Made by a program: the position numbers and the translations under genes. The notes under the pieces are model-generated. The model did no database searches, had not been told where the DNA came from, and saw only the letters and a program-made list of their open reading frames with translations. A stretch of 64,000 nucleotides of DNA, from contig JAGHUX010000005.1 in NCBI GenBank assembly GCA_018064605.1, positions 407,468-471,467 of the forward strand, in the 5' to 3' direction. The DNA comes from Candidatus Limimorpha caballi (lineage in GTDB: Bacteria > Bacteroidota > Bacteroidia > Bacteroidales > F082). Positions 1-10,102 of the stretch are shown in pieces. How positions within the stretch are numbered: position 1 is the first letter of the stretch; each line of letters opens with the position of its first letter.

Positions 1-1
1 G

Positions 2-565
2 TTCTTCAAGCAACAGCCGAACACCTTGAACTACAACGAGAGGATGCTGTTCTCGGAAATAGCGTTCCTGCTCAGGACCTTCGTCTTCATCTACATAGGC
101 ATCTCAATGAAGCTATCCGACTGGCACTCCATCATCGTCGGGCTTGTGGTCGTGGCCATCCTGCTGATATTGAGAGTCTTATCGGTGAGATACAGCATCA
201 CAAGAAAGTCTGACGACTACACCGAGCTCGAGGCGATGTACATGTCGTGCCTGGTCTCCAAAGGCCTCGCCGCCGCCATCCTCGCCACCATGCTCACGAG
301 AATCGACGTCCCAGGCGCAGAAATGGTGAAGAACATCGTGTACTCCGTCATCTTCTTCAGCATAATCGTGACGTGTTCGCTGATCCCGCTGGCCGAAAAA
401 TCAGAATTTTTCAAGAAAATACTGAGATTCGGGCTGTTCTTCCCGGCGAAAAAAGACGGAAAAGCACTCCGAAACGCCGATAAAGAGGACGTGATATTAT
501 TGCAACAAACTGATAATCAACATATTATTACAGGCGAAAATAATTCTGAAAAAAATTGTGATTGA
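2..565 (+). CDS. Cation:proton antiporter, C-terminal part (gene begins before the window)
   Basis: The reading frame is already open at base 2, so this is the C-terminal part of a longer gene. The visible protein has hydrophobic segments around FVFIYIGISM, IIVGLVVVAILLIL, GLAAAILATM and IVYSVIFFSIIVTCSLIPL, followed by a polar cytoplasmic tail of about 50 residues. The SKGLAAAILAT stretch resembles the last transmembrane helices of CPA-type Na+(K+)/H+ antiporters. Such proteins exchange cations for protons across the inner membrane for pH and sodium homeostasis. Family assignment is from this short region only. The TTG at base 26 is not a real start because the frame continues upstream with sensible residues. 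The rpsO promoter lies at its 3' end. Confidence 0.7.
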   Translation, partial: FFKQQPNTLNYNERMLFSEIAFLLRTFVFIYIGISMKLSDWHSIIVGLVVVAILLILRVLSVRYSITRKSDDYTELEAMYMSCLVSKGLAAAILATMLTRIDVPGAEMVKNIVYSVIFFSIIVTCSLIPLAEKSEFFKKILRFGLFFPAKKDGKALRNADKEDVILLQQTDNQHIITGENNSEKNCD

Positions 566-588
566 TTGAATAAAAAGTATTATTTTTG
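556..588 (+). promoter_or_regulatory. Predicted rpsO promoter
   Basis: TATTTTTG at 581-588 matches the Bacteroidetes -7 consensus TAnnTTTG. A TTG at 556-558 lies 22 bases upstream, near the expected -33 spacing. The start site would be about 25 bases before the rpsO ATG. The element overlaps the end of the antiporter gene. Confidence 0.55.
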
Positions 589-617
589 CGCCTCGAAAAG
601 AAAGAAAGACAAAAGAT

Positions 618-887
618 ATGTATTTAACTGCAGAAAAGAAACAAGAGATTTTCACAGCTTACGGTAAAAGCGCACAGGATACCGGTTCAGCAGAAGGACA
701 GATCGCACTGTTCACATTCAGAATCAAGAATTTGACAGAACACATGAAGCAGAGCAAGAAGGACGTTGCAACAATGCGTTCATTGGTCGCTCTCGTGGGT
801 AAGAGAAGAAAACTCCTCGCCTATCTGAAGAGAAAGGATATTGAGAGGTATCGTACAATCATCAAGGAATTAGGTATCAGAAAATAA
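618..887 (+). CDS. rpsO: 30S ribosomal protein S15
   Basis: The 89-residue product has the usual S15 length and signature stretches (GSAEGQIALFTFRI, LVGKRRKLLAYLK). S15 binds the central domain of 16S rRNA early in 30S assembly. The gene has its own promoter and is followed by a perfect hairpin terminator. pnp lies downstream, the common rpsO-pnp neighbourhood, which in other bacteria links S15 level with RNA turnover. The ATG at 618 is the only sensible start. Confidence 0.97.
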   Translation: MYLTAEKKQEIFTAYGKSAQDTGSAEGQIALFTFRIKNLTEHMKQSKKDVATMRSLVALVGKRRKLLAYLKRKDIERYRTIIKELGIRK

Positions 888-910
888 CAGCGTTGTCACT
901 CAACGCGATT

Positions 911-945
911 GCAAAAAAAGGCAATTGAACGTTGCCTTTTTTTGC
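911..945 (+). terminator. Hairpin terminator after rpsO
   Basis: A perfect 14-bp inverted repeat (911-924 and 932-945) with a 7-base loop; the 3' arm contains seven T residues. It separates rpsO from pnp and could act in both directions or as an RNA 3'-end stabiliser. Confidence 0.75.
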
Positions 946-1001
946 ATTGTTGTATCTATATTCCAAAACAGCGGTTTTTTAATAATTAAAAAAGAATTAC
1001 T

Positions 1002-3224
1002 ATGGGTCCAGAAGGAATCAAACAGACCTTACAGGTTGGTAATGATGTCATTACCATCGAGACTGGCCGTTTGGCGAAGCAGGCCGACGGCGCAGCTGTT
1101 GTCAGATGTGGCAACACAATGCTTTTAGCCACAGTCGTGGCGGCAAAAGACGTGAAAGACGACACGGATTTCCTGCCTCTTTCAGTCGATTACAAAGAGA
1201 AATACGCAGCCACCGGGAAGTTCCCTGGCGGCTTCTTCAAACGTGAAGGCAAGCCATCGGACTACGAGATCCTGATCTCACGTCTCGTTGACCGCGCCAT
1301 CCGTCCATTATTCCCTGACGATTTCCACGCGGAGATCCAGGTCCAGATCACGCTTCTCTCGGGCGAGAAGAACGTCCTCCCTGACGCATACGCGGCACTG
1401 GCGGCGTCGGCGGCCATCAGCGTGTCGAACATCCCGTTCCACGGCCCCATCTCGGAGGTCCGCGTCGCTATGATCGACGGCGAGTACGTCATCAACCCGC
1501 GTGCCGACCAGCTCGACAACGCCGACCTCGAACTCATGGTGGGTGCCACGATGAAAGACATCTGCATGGTCGAGGGCGAGTCGAAGGAGGTGTCAGAAGA
1601 CCAGATGATCGGCGCGTTGAAGGCGGCGCACGAAGCCATCAAGATGCAGTGCCAGGCACAGCTCGACCTCGCGGCGAGAGTCGAAGGTGCCAACCCGAAA
1701 CGCGAATACTGCCACGAGGTCAACGACGAAGAGATGCGTGCCGAGATGACGGCTCAGCTCTACAAGCCGTGCTACGACTTCGCGCTGACAGGCAACGCCA
1801 ACAAACACGAGCGCGAGGACGCTTTCGCGGCCATACTCGACAATTACCTAACGAAATACACCGAGGAAGAACTTGCAGAAAAAACCCCTATCGCAAAACG
1901 TTACTTCCACGACATCGAGCGCAAGGCAGTCCGCGACGCCATCCTCGTAGAGCGCAAGCGTCTCGACGGCCGCATGCTCAACCAGATCCGCCCGATCTGG
2001 ACCGAGGTTGATGTCCTCCCGTCATGCCACGGCTCGGCCATCTTCACACGCGGCGAGACACAGGCATTGGTGACGGTGACACTCGGCACCAAGCTCGACG
2101 AGCAGACCATCGACGGCGCCGTCGTCGAAGGCACGAACAACTTCATGCTCCACTACAACTTCCCGAGCTTCGCCACAGGCGAATGCAAGGCGAACCGCGG
2201 CGTCAGCCGTCGTGAAGTCGGTCATGGCAACCTCGCGGAGAGAGCGTTGAAGAACATGATCCCCGACGGCGAAGAGAACCCTTACACGATACGTGTCGTG
2301 TCGGACATCCTCGAGTCAAACGGCTCATCGTCAATGGCGTCGGTGTGCGGCGGGACACTCGCACTCATGGACGCCGGCGTCAAGATGAGGAAGCCGGTGG
2401 CTGGCATCGCCATGGGACTCATCACCGACAGCGAGACAGGCAAGTACGCAGTCCTTTCAGACATATTAGGTGACGAGGATCACCTCGGCGACATGGACTT
2501 CAAAGTGACAGGGACAAAAGACGGCATCACAGCATGCCAGATGGATATAAAGGTTGACGGCCTCTCATACGAGGTTCTCACCGAAGCACTCGCACAGGCG
2601 AAGGAAGGCAGGCTGCACATCCTCGGCGAGATGGCCAAGACCATCACCGAGCCTCGCGCCGACTACAAGGAGTCAGTGCCGCGCATCGAGAAGATCATCA
2701 TCGCGAAAGACTTCATCGGTGCTGTCATCGGACCCGGCGGGAAAGTCGTCCAGGACATCCAGAAGACAACCAACACTGTCATCGTCATCACTGAAGACGA
2801 CACTTGCGGCATAGTCGAGATCGCCTCCACGAACAAGGAAGACCTCGAGGCCGCCAAGGCGAGAGTCAGAGCCATCGTCGCAGTGCCGGAAGTCGGCGAG
2901 ATCTACGACGGCGTCGTGAAGTCGATCATGTCGTTCGGAGCCTTCGTGGAGATCCTCCCGGGCAAGGACGGGCTGCTCCACATCTCGGAGATCGACTACA
3001 AGCGTCTTGAGTCGATGGACGGCGTGCTGAAGGAGGGCGACAAGATCCAGGTGAAGCTCATCGAGATTGACCCGAAGACCAACAAGCTGCGTCTGTCACG
3101 CAAGGCCCTGCTCCCGAAGCCGGAAGGCTACGTCGAGAAGCCGGAGAGACCGCGCGGTGAGCGCAGAGGCGGCGAACGCAGAGGCGGCGACCACAAAGGC
3201 CCGAGACGCGACAAGAAAGAGTAA
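1002..3224 (+). CDS. pnp: Polyribonucleotide nucleotidyltransferase (PNPase)
   Basis: At 740 residues this is full length. It has two RNase PH-like domains (about 10-230 and 320-540), a KH domain with GPGGK near residue 576 and an S1 domain from about 630 ([15 protein letters not shown]). PNPase is a trimeric 3'-to-5' phosphorolytic exoribonuclease that releases nucleoside diphosphates in mRNA decay. The last 30 residues form a basic tail with repeated RRGG units, probably an extra RNA-binding extension. The ATG at 1002 gives the expected N-terminus ([16 protein letters not shown]). A tandem 16-bp repeat with an inverted copy follows the stop codon. Confidence 0.97.
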   Translation: MGPEGIKQTLQVGNDVITIETGRLAKQADGAAVVRCGNTMLLATVVAAKDVKDDTDFLPLSVDYKEKYAATGKFPGGFFKREGKPSDYEILISRLVDRAIRPLFPDDFHAEIQVQITLLSGEKNVLPDAYAALAASAAISVSNIPFHGPISEVRVAMIDGEYVINPRADQLDNADLELMVGATMKDICMVEGESKEVSEDQMIGALKAAHEAIKMQCQAQLDLAARVEGANPKREYCHEVNDEEMRAEMTAQLYKPCYDFALTGNANKHEREDAFAAILDNYLTKYTEEELAEKTPIAKRYFHDIERKAVRDAILVERKRLDGRMLNQIRPIWTEVDVLPSCHGSAIFTRGETQALVTVTLGTKLDEQTIDGAVVEGTNNFMLHYNFPSFATGECKANRGVSRREVGHGNLAERALKNMIPDGEENPYTIRVVSDILESNGSSSMASVCGGTLALMDAGVKMRKPVAGIAMGLITDSETGKYAVLSDILGDEDHLGDMDFKVTGTKDGITACQMDIKVDGLSYEVLTEALAQAKEGRLHILGEMAKTITEPRADYKESVPRIEKIIIAKDFIGAVIGPGGKVVQDIQKTTNTVIVITEDDTCGIVEIASTNKEDLEAAKARVRAIVAVPEVGEIYDGVVKSIMSFGAFVEILPGKDGLLHISEIDYKRLESMDGVLKEGDKIQVKLIEIDPKTNKLRLSRKALLPKPEGYVEKPERPRGERRGGERRGGDHKGPRRDKKE

Positions 3225-3228
3225 TCGA

Positions 3229-3288
3229 GTTATAAAGTTTGAAAGTTATAAAGTTTGAAAGCATAGCCTTTGAAATTTTATAACTTTC
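3229..3288. repeat. Two tandem 16-bp repeats plus an inverted copy (pnp-rpoD spacer)
   Basis: GTTATAAAGTTTGAAA occurs twice in perfect tandem (3229-3244, 3245-3260). An imperfect inverted copy follows at 3269-3288, so the RNA could fold into a long AT-rich hairpin. The same 16-mer recurs exactly at 63708-63723. This is one of several intergenic repeats in the window with the same plan of direct copies followed by inverted copies. Confidence 0.8.
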
Positions 3289-3337
3289 ATGATACTTTAT
3301 AAACTATTAACTTTATGAACTTTTTAACTAATTAAAT

Positions 3338-4201
3338 ATGAGGCAGTTAAAGATCACCAAACAGGTCACCAACAGGGAAACAGCTTCTTTGGACAAGTAT
3401 CTTCAGGAGATTGGCAAGGTTGAGTTGATCACGGCAGACGAGGAGGTCGAGCTGGCGCAGAGAATCCGTCAGGGCGACAGGGCCGCCTTGGAGAAGCTCA
3501 CGAAGGCGAATCTCCGCTTCGTCGTCTCCGTCTCGAAACAATACCAGAACCAGGGGCTGAGCCTCCCCGACCTCATCAACGAAGGCAACCTCGGCCTCAT
3601 CAAGGCGGCGCAACGCTTCGACGAGACAAGAGGCTTCAAGTTCATCTCATACGCGGTGTGGTGGATCCGACAGTCGATCCTCCAGGCTCTCGCAGAACAG
3701 TCACGTATCGTCCGTCTGCCACTGAACAAGATCGGATCGATAAACAAGATCAACAAGACTTACGCGAAGCTGGAGCAGGAGTTCGAACGCGAACCCAACG
3801 CAGAGGAGATCGCCGAGGTGCTCGACATCACCGAAGCCGAAGTCAAGGAGTCGATGAAGAACGCCGGACGACACGTCTCGATGGACGCCCCGCTCGTGCA
3901 GGACGAAGACAACAACATGTACGACGTGCTGAAGAGCGACGAGGTGGTGACGCCGGAGACGGAGCTCCTATACGAGTCGCTGCGCAAGGAGATCGACCGC
4001 GCCATCTCGACGCTGACACAGCGCGAGCAGGACATCGTCCGCCTCTACTTCGGACTCAACGGCGGACATCCGATGACACTCGAGGAAATCGGCGAGAAGT
4101 TCGACCTCACACGCGAACGAGTGCGCCAGATCAAGGAGAAGGCAATCCGACGTCTGAAGCACACAAGCAGAAGCAAAATCCTAAAAAGCTATCTTGGCTG
4201 A
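3338..4201 (+). CDS. rpoD: Primary RNA polymerase sigma factor RpoD (short Bacteroidetes type)
   Basis: The 287-residue protein has sigma regions 1.2 ([16 protein letters not shown]), 2 ([17 protein letters not shown], the promoter-melting and -10-recognising helix), 3, and 4 with a helix-turn-helix ([18 protein letters not shown]). It lacks the long region 1.1 and non-conserved insert of E. coli RpoD, as expected for the Bacteroidetes housekeeping sigma factor. That sigma recognises TTTG/TAnnTTTG promoters, which are seen repeatedly in this window. The gene stands alone between a repeat and a terminator. Confidence 0.96.
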   Translation: MRQLKITKQVTNRETASLDKYLQEIGKVELITADEEVELAQRIRQGDRAALEKLTKANLRFVVSVSKQYQNQGLSLPDLINEGNLGLIKAAQRFDETRGFKFISYAVWWIRQSILQALAEQSRIVRLPLNKIGSINKINKTYAKLEQEFEREPNAEEIAEVLDITEAEVKESMKNAGRHVSMDAPLVQDEDNNMYDVLKSDEVVTPETELLYESLRKEIDRAISTLTQREQDIVRLYFGLNGGHPMTLEEIGEKFDLTRERVRQIKEKAIRRLKHTSRSKILKSYLG

Positions 4202-4226
4202 TCATTTACGAAATCAACAACTGAAC

Positions 4227-4264
4227 GGAGAGATGCGGGCGACTGTGTCTCTCCTTTGTTTTTG
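4227..4264 (+). terminator. Terminator after rpoD
   Basis: GGAGAGA (4227-4233) pairs with TCTCTCC (4248-4254) and is followed by a T-rich run (TTTGTTTTTGG). It marks the left edge of the restriction-modification island. Confidence 0.6.
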
Positions 4265-4318
4265 GTGGAATATGACCATGAGATTCTGTAAATTATTTTT
4301 TACACAAACCGACATTTT

Positions 4319-4346
4319 TTGCTATTTTTGCAGAGTAAAATAGCAA
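4319..4346 (+). promoter_or_regulatory. hsdR promoter overlapped by a perfect inverted repeat
   Basis: TATTTTTG at 4323-4330 fits the -7 element. TTGCTATTTT (4319-4328) and AAAATAGCAA (4337-4346) form a perfect 10-bp inverted repeat with an 8-base spacer, covering the -7 box and the likely start site. This is the expected geometry for a repressor operator. A regulator is inferred, not seen. No clear -33 TTTG is present. Confidence 0.5.
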
Positions 4347-4394
4347 TAGGATACTTCTACTTCTTAAATCTATTCAATAAGATAACATTGGCTC

Positions 4395-7196
4395 ATGAAT
4401 CAGAATCCAGAGCAGATAGCAAGAGACCAAATTGACGGGTTGCTACAGCAGGCCGGCTGGGTAATTCAATCAAAAACCGAGATTGATTTCTCGGCTGGTT
4501 TGGGTGTTGCCGTGCGCGAATATCAAACAGATGCAGGTCCAGCAGATTATGTTCTTTTTATTAACCGAAAACCTGTTGGCATTATTGAGGCGAAACGCGA
4601 AGAAGAAGGAGTGAATCTTACGATGGTGGAAGAACAGTCTGTTCGATATGCAAATGCCAAACTGAAATATCTGAACAACGAGCCGTTGGTGTATGTGTAT
4701 GAAACGACGGGAACGGTTACTCGTTTCACCGATTACAGCGATCCGAAACCTCGAAGCCGTGAGGTGTTCGCTTTCCATAAACCTGAAACCATCGCAGAAT
4801 GGATTCGTAACGGAAGAAGTCTTCGTGGCAGATTGCAGGATTTTCCCACATTAGATAAAACAGGTTTACGTCCTGCTCAGATAAGGGCTGTCGAGAATTT
4901 GGAGGAATCGTTTAAAAACAATCGTCCTCGTGCTTTGATTCAAATGGCAACCGGCGCAGGAAAAACATTTACTGCAATCACGTTTATTTATCGTCTGCTG
5001 AAATTCGCAAAGGCAAAACGGATTTTATTCCTTGTCGATACCCGCAATTTGGGCGAACAGGCAGAACAGGAATTTATGAATTTCCGTCCGAACGACGACA
5101 ACCGCAAATTTACGGAATTGTATAATGTTCAGCGGTTGAATTCAAGCTATATAGCGAGCGATAGCCAAGTGTGCATCTCTACCATTCAACGCCTGTATTC
5201 TATTTTGAAAGGCGAGGAAATGGACGAAAGCGCAGAAACCGACAATCCTAATGAATCTACTTGGCTGCAGCAAAAACTGAAGGAACAAAAGGCGGTTCCT
5301 GTGGAATATACGGCAAAGGTTCCAATCGAGCAGTTTGATTTTGTGGTGATTGATGAATGTCACCGAAGCATCTATAACCTTTGGAAACAGGTTTTGGATT
5401 ATTTCGATGCGTTTTTGATTGGCCTTACTGCTACTCCAGATAAGCGGACATTCGGTTTCTTCAACGAAAATGTGGTGAGCGAATATACTTACGAGCAATC
5501 GGTGGTTGATGGCGTGAATGTGCCTTATGATGTTTATACCATTGAAACAGAAATATCTAAAAACGGCGGTTTGATTAAGGCTGGTTGGCATATCGATTAT
5601 CGCGACAAGGCAACCCGCAAGACTCGTTGGCAGCAAGTTGACGAGGATATGGAATACAAAAAGAACGACTTGGACAAATCGGTGGTGAATCCAAGCCAAA
5701 TTCGTACCGTTATCCGACAATTCCGCAAGGCTTTGATGGAAGAGATTTATCCGAACCGTTACGACGAAAACGGGCAGTACGAAGTCCCCAAGACGTTGAT
5801 TTTTGCCAAAACCGACAGCCACGCCGACGACATTATCAATATTGTTCGTGAAGAGTTCGACGAAAGCAACGATTTTTGCAAAAAGGTAACCTACAAGATT
5901 GACGAAGATCCTAAGTCGGTGCTGAACCGTTTCCGCAACCAATATTATCCTCGCATTGCCGTTACCGTTGATATGATTGCAACGGGAACAGATGTTAAGC
6001 CACTTGAGGTTCTTTTGTTTATGCGCGATGTTCGCAGCGCGAATTACTTTGAGCAGATGAAAGGGCGTGGAACAAGAACCATTAACGAGGACTCCTTGCA
6101 ATTGGTGAGCAAGACAGCCTCGGCAAAAACACACTTTGTTATTGTTGATGCTGTTGGCGTAACGCAGACTAAGAAAACCGACAGCCGCCCGTTGGAGCGC
6201 AAGCCTACGGTTCCGTTGAAGGATTTGCTGGGGGCTGTAACCATGGGTGTTGTGGAAGAAGATTTGTTTGTTTCGCTGGCAAACCGATTGATTCGCCTAA
6301 ATAGGGAAGTCACTGAAAAGGAGCGTGAGAAAATAGAATTCCTTGCAAAAGGAAAGAGTTTGGGACAAATGAGTGCCGAATTGTTGAATGTTTTCGATGC
6401 AGACAAGATTGAAGATGAGGCACAGTTGGAACTGCAAAAAATTCCACAATCGGAAATGACGCCTGCCATAGAGGAACAAATTCGCGCAAAGGCGCAACAA
6501 AAACTTGCCGATGTTGCCAGCAGTACGTTCAATGGCGAGTTGAACGAATATATTGTTACCGTTCGCAATTTGCATGACCAGAAAATCGACAGCATTAACA
6601 TTGATACTGTTGTGCGCATCGGATTTAATAGTTTTACGCAAGAAAAGGCAAAGGAAACCATCAAATCCTTTACTGAATATCTGGAGCAGCACAAAGACGA
6701 GATTATGGCATTGAGCATCTTTTATAACCAGCCCTACAACCGCCGCAACCTCACTCTGAAAATGGCGCAGGAACTGCTCGAAAAACTGAAGCAGGACAAA
6801 CCTTTGCTTGCCCCTTCGTATGTGTGGGATGCCTATTGTGCGGTTGAAAATGTTAAGGCAAGCCAGCCAAAGGCGGAACTTACCGCATTGGTTTCGTTGG
6901 TGCGACACGCCTGCGGAATAGACAAAACATTGGCTGCGTTCGACAGTGTGATAAATGCCAATTACCAAAAATGGATTCTGCGCCAGAATGCAGGAAACCA
7001 CAAGCGTTTTACCCCAGAGCAGTTGGACTGGCTGCGCATGATCAAAGACCATATCATTAGCAGTTATCATCTCGATTTAGACGACTTGGACTACACGCCA
7101 TTCGATGCCCAAGGTGGCCGAGGCAAAATGTACCAGCTCTTTGGTAACGAAATGGAACAGATTATTAATGAATTGAATGAAGTGTTAGTAGCGTAA
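4395..7196 (+). CDS. hsdR: Type I restriction enzyme R subunit (HsdR)
   Basis: The 933-residue protein has the HsdR domain order. An N-terminal PD-(D/E)XK nuclease domain (about 35-75) has Asp in ADYVLF and the IIEAK motif. A superfamily 2 translocase follows, with Walker A ATGAGKT near 185-191, the DECH box near 317 and LTATP near 344. Helicase motifs VI-like (MKGRGTRT) and a helical C-terminal domain binding the methylase complete it. HsdR translocates DNA using ATP and cuts at a distance when HsdS meets an unmethylated site. It is the first gene of the island. Codon use is visibly more AT-rich than in the ribosomal genes, which suggests horizontal acquisition. Confidence 0.95.
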   Translation: MNQNPEQIARDQIDGLLQQAGWVIQSKTEIDFSAGLGVAVREYQTDAGPADYVLFINRKPVGIIEAKREEEGVNLTMVEEQSVRYANAKLKYLNNEPLVYVYETTGTVTRFTDYSDPKPRSREVFAFHKPETIAEWIRNGRSLRGRLQDFPTLDKTGLRPAQIRAVENLEESFKNNRPRALIQMATGAGKTFTAITFIYRLLKFAKAKRILFLVDTRNLGEQAEQEFMNFRPNDDNRKFTELYNVQRLNSSYIASDSQVCISTIQRLYSILKGEEMDESAETDNPNESTWLQQKLKEQKAVPVEYTAKVPIEQFDFVVIDECHRSIYNLWKQVLDYFDAFLIGLTATPDKRTFGFFNENVVSEYTYEQSVVDGVNVPYDVYTIETEISKNGGLIKAGWHIDYRDKATRKTRWQQVDEDMEYKKNDLDKSVVNPSQIRTVIRQFRKALMEEIYPNRYDENGQYEVPKTLIFAKTDSHADDIINIVREEFDESNDFCKKVTYKIDEDPKSVLNRFRNQYYPRIAVTVDMIATGTDVKPLEVLLFMRDVRSANYFEQMKGRGTRTINEDSLQLVSKTASAKTHFVIVDAVGVTQTKKTDSRPLERKPTVPLKDLLGAVTMGVVEEDLFVSLANRLIRLNREVTEKEREKIEFLAKGKSLGQMSAELLNVFDADKIEDEAQLELQKIPQSEMTPAIEEQIRAKAQQKLADVASSTFNGELNEYIVTVRNLHDQKIDSINIDTVVRIGFNSFTQEKAKETIKSFTEYLEQHKDEIMALSIFYNQPYNRRNLTLKMAQELLEKLKQDKPLLAPSYVWDAYCAVENVKASQPKAELTALVSLVRHACGIDKTLAAFDSVINANYQKWILRQNAGNHKRFTPEQLDWLRMIKDHIISSYHLDLDDLDYTPFDAQGGRGKMYQLFGNEMEQIINELNEVLVA

Positions 7197-7219
7197 GACA
7201 CAAATGAAAATTTTATAAA

Positions 7220-10102
7220 ATGGAAGAAAATAAATATAAGAGAGGTTCCGAATGGAGAAAATGGGACTTACATGTGCATACAAAAAGTTCATACGATTAT
7301 AAGTATGATGGAGATAATCCAGATGATAAACTGATTGAAACTCTGAGAGCCAACAAAATTTCTGTTGTTGCTATTACGGATCATTTTGTAATTGACAAGG
7401 ACACGATTAGTGGTCTGAAATCAAAGGCACCAGACATAATTTTTTTCCCTGGAGTTGAACTAAGAACAGATAAAGGTGGGGCAAATATTCACCCTATCAT
7501 AATATTCGACGAAAAAAGTAATCTTGATGAATTGTGTGAGGACTTTAATGCTTTTAAAAGAAGTGAATCTAAAAACTATGATGATAACGACAAAATTTAT
7601 TGGGATTATGAAAAGATCATTGAGTTTTCAAAAAAACATAACGGTGTAATATCTATACATGCAGGCAGCAAAAAAAATGGCATTGATGAACAAATTTCAA
7701 ATTATCTTCCAGTAAAGACAGCAATCAAAGAAGAATATGCGAATAGTGTTTGTATTTATGAAATTGGCAAAATTGAGGACATTGAAGAATATAAAAATTA
7801 TGTCTTCCCCAAGATAGGTAAAAGACCTTTGATTATTGGATCTGACAATCATAAACCTACAAAATATCCCAATGAACATAATTCGTCAATTTTTACATGG
7901 ATAAAAGCCGATCCAACCTTTGAAGGTTTAAAGCAAATTATTAATGAGCCCGATAGAGTCTATATAGGAGAAAACGAGCCTCAACTATTAGAACGGGTTG
8001 AAACATATCCAACAAAATTCATAAAGAACATCTCTATAAAAAAGAAAGAGGGTTCTGCAATTGCTGAAGAATGGTATGGCGACAATACGAGTATAGATAT
8101 TAATCCCGGCTTGGTCGCAATAGTTGGTAATAAAGGTAGTGGTAAAAGTGCTATTACAGATATAATAAGCCTTTGCGCTAATACACATAATACTGATTTT
8201 TCTTTTTTACGAAAAGAAAAATTTAGAAATTCTAAACCATACAATAGAGCTAATAATTTTGAAGCACAAATTGCATGGTATGATGATAGTAAGAGTAATG
8301 TTATCTCATTAAATGAAAATGGGAATGAAAATCAACCTGAAAGAGTAAAATATATTCCACAGAACTTTCTTGAGAATCTTTGTACGACAGAAAATGACAA
8401 AGATTTTGAAGAAGAAATTAAATCTATTATCTTTCAATATTTACCTGAAGAAAAGAAATTCGGAAAATCATCCTTGGATGAAATTGTTTCGTATTTGTCT
8501 TCTGAAATTAAAAATTCCGAAAAAGAGATTATCGAAAATATAATTTCTCAAAATGAAATAATTATCGAACTCGAAAATAAAAAAAGAGATGATTACAAAG
8601 AGCAGTTAGAGAGTTCTTTGAAATTAAAAAAAGAAGAATTAGATAATCTTCAAAAGGCAAAGCCTGCAGAAGTCTTAAAACCGAATCATGAAAGTGATGC
8701 GGGAGAAAAAAGCAAGCAAGAAGAAATTGATAAACTTCGTGCACAATTAAAAGAAATCGAAGAAAAAATCGTTGAGGAGCAGAATGAATTATCAAAGGTA
8801 AATAAACAAATTCAAGATTTATCTTCTGCAAAAGATAAGTTAAAACGAATCGAAGATATAGTAAAAAACACAAAAGATGAATTGAAAATCATATTTGAAT
8901 CTTCTGAACTCAATATTGATGATGTTATTCAATTTAAGTTGGATGAGTCAAAGATTGATGATAAGATTAGTTCTTTAACAACAATTCAAAAAGAAAAGGA
9001 ATCTCTTTTGGATGAACAAGGGACCAATAGCTTGAGAAAGAAAAAATCAGATATTGACGAACAAATTCAAAAAGTAGAAAAAGAGTTAGGTGAACCCGAC
9101 AGATTATATCATAAATATGTTGAAGAGTTAAGATCGTGGCAAGAAAAAGTAGATGCCATAAATGGTAAAGACACGGTGAAAGGCTCCGTTGCATATTATG
9201 AAGCACAATTAAAATATATAAATGAGCAACTTGACGTTGATTTGGAAAAAGCAAAATCAGAAAGAAAAAAATCTGTTATAACATTGATAGCTAAAAAGCG
9301 AGAGGAAATCGAAAAACGTTCTTCTTTGTATGAACCTGTTAGTGCTTTTATAAATAGGACTTCTGATTTGGACAATTATTCTATGAAATTAGATGCGTCT
9401 TTTATTTTTGATGGAATAGAAAATTTCTTTGATTTTATTAACCAACGCAATGCGGGTTCGTTTTGTGGAAAGGAACAAGGAACCTTGCGGTTGAAAGAAA
9501 TCCAGGAAGTTGTCAATTTATCAGATAACGAATCTATTTATTCATTTGCTGAATCTCTCAATAATGCATTAATGAAAGATGAGAAAAATAACAAAACATA
9601 TGATATAAAATCACAAATAAGAGATTCACACACTCAATCGGAGTTGTACAATTTTATTTATGGATTAGATTATATCAAGCCACTTTTCCAATTAAAACTA
9701 GACGATAAGCCTTTGTCTGCGTTATCACCGGGTGAAAGAGGTGCACTTTTACTTTTGTTTTATCTGTTCATTGATATGGATGATAAACCTTTGATTATCG
9801 ATCAACCAGAGGAAAATTTGGATAATGAAAGTGTGTATAAATATCTTGTGAAATTTATCAAACAGGCGAAGGAAAAACGTCAAATAATTATGGTGACGCA
9901 TAATCCTAATTTAGCCGTTGTATGCGATGCAGACCAAGTAATCAAAATGGATATTGATAAGAAGAATAAAAATACGGTTTCGTTTATGTCTGGTTCTATA
10001 GAGAATCCAGATATGAATAGGTGCATAGTAGATGTTTTGGAGGGTACTTATCCAGCATTCCATAACAGAGACAACAAGTATTTTGATAAAGCTATTAGAT
10101 GA
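7220..10102 (+). CDS. PHP-domain / SMC-like ATPase embedded in the type I R-M locus
   Basis: The 960-residue protein has an N-terminal PHP phosphoesterase domain: HVH at 18-20, TDH at 53-55, PGVE near 77, a His in SIHAG and a late SDNH motif near 210, consistent with a metal-dependent active site. An ABC/SMC-type ATPase split by a long coiled coil follows: Walker A GNKGSGKS near 303, heptad-rich Lys/Glu segments about 430-720, signature LSPGE near 834, Walker B IIDQPEENLDN near 857 and switch His in MVTHN. It resembles proteins annotated as TrlF-type AAA-like ATPases (recalled, not searched). By analogy with PrrC/RloC effectors in hsd loci it may be an accessory defence nuclease or phosphatase; its substrate is unknown. 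Its stop overlaps the hsdS start (ATGA). It is among the most AT-rich genes here. Confidence 0.85.
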   Translation: MEENKYKRGSEWRKWDLHVHTKSSYDYKYDGDNPDDKLIETLRANKISVVAITDHFVIDKDTISGLKSKAPDIIFFPGVELRTDKGGANIHPIIIFDEKSNLDELCEDFNAFKRSESKNYDDNDKIYWDYEKIIEFSKKHNGVISIHAGSKKNGIDEQISNYLPVKTAIKEEYANSVCIYEIGKIEDIEEYKNYVFPKIGKRPLIIGSDNHKPTKYPNEHNSSIFTWIKADPTFEGLKQIINEPDRVYIGENEPQLLERVETYPTKFIKNISIKKKEGSAIAEEWYGDNTSIDINPGLVAIVGNKGSGKSAITDIISLCANTHNTDFSFLRKEKFRNSKPYNRANNFEAQIAWYDDSKSNVISLNENGNENQPERVKYIPQNFLENLCTTENDKDFEEEIKSIIFQYLPEEKKFGKSSLDEIVSYLSSEIKNSEKEIIENIISQNEIIIELENKKRDDYKEQLESSLKLKKEELDNLQKAKPAEVLKPNHESDAGEKSKQEEIDKLRAQLKEIEEKIVEEQNELSKVNKQIQDLSSAKDKLKRIEDIVKNTKDELKIIFESSELNIDDVIQFKLDESKIDDKISSLTTIQKEKESLLDEQGTNSLRKKKSDIDEQIQKVEKELGEPDRLYHKYVEELRSWQEKVDAINGKDTVKGSVAYYEAQLKYINEQLDVDLEKAKSERKKSVITLIAKKREEIEKRSSLYEPVSAFINRTSDLDNYSMKLDASFIFDGIENFFDFINQRNAGSFCGKEQGTLRLKEIQEVVNLSDNESIYSFAESLNNALMKDEKNNKTYDIKSQIRDSHTQSELYNFIYGLDYIKPLFQLKLDDKPLSALSPGERGALLLLFYLFIDMDDKPLIIDQPEENLDNESVYKYLVKFIKQAKEKRQIIMVTHNPNLAVVCDADQVIKMDIDKKNKNTVSFMSGSIENPDMNRCIVDVLEGTYPAFHNRDNKYFDKAIR

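Noticed and set aside
5142..6134. A 330-codon minus-strand frame inside hsdR
   Set aside because: hsdR motifs are continuous on the plus strand; the antisense frame has no recognisable features.
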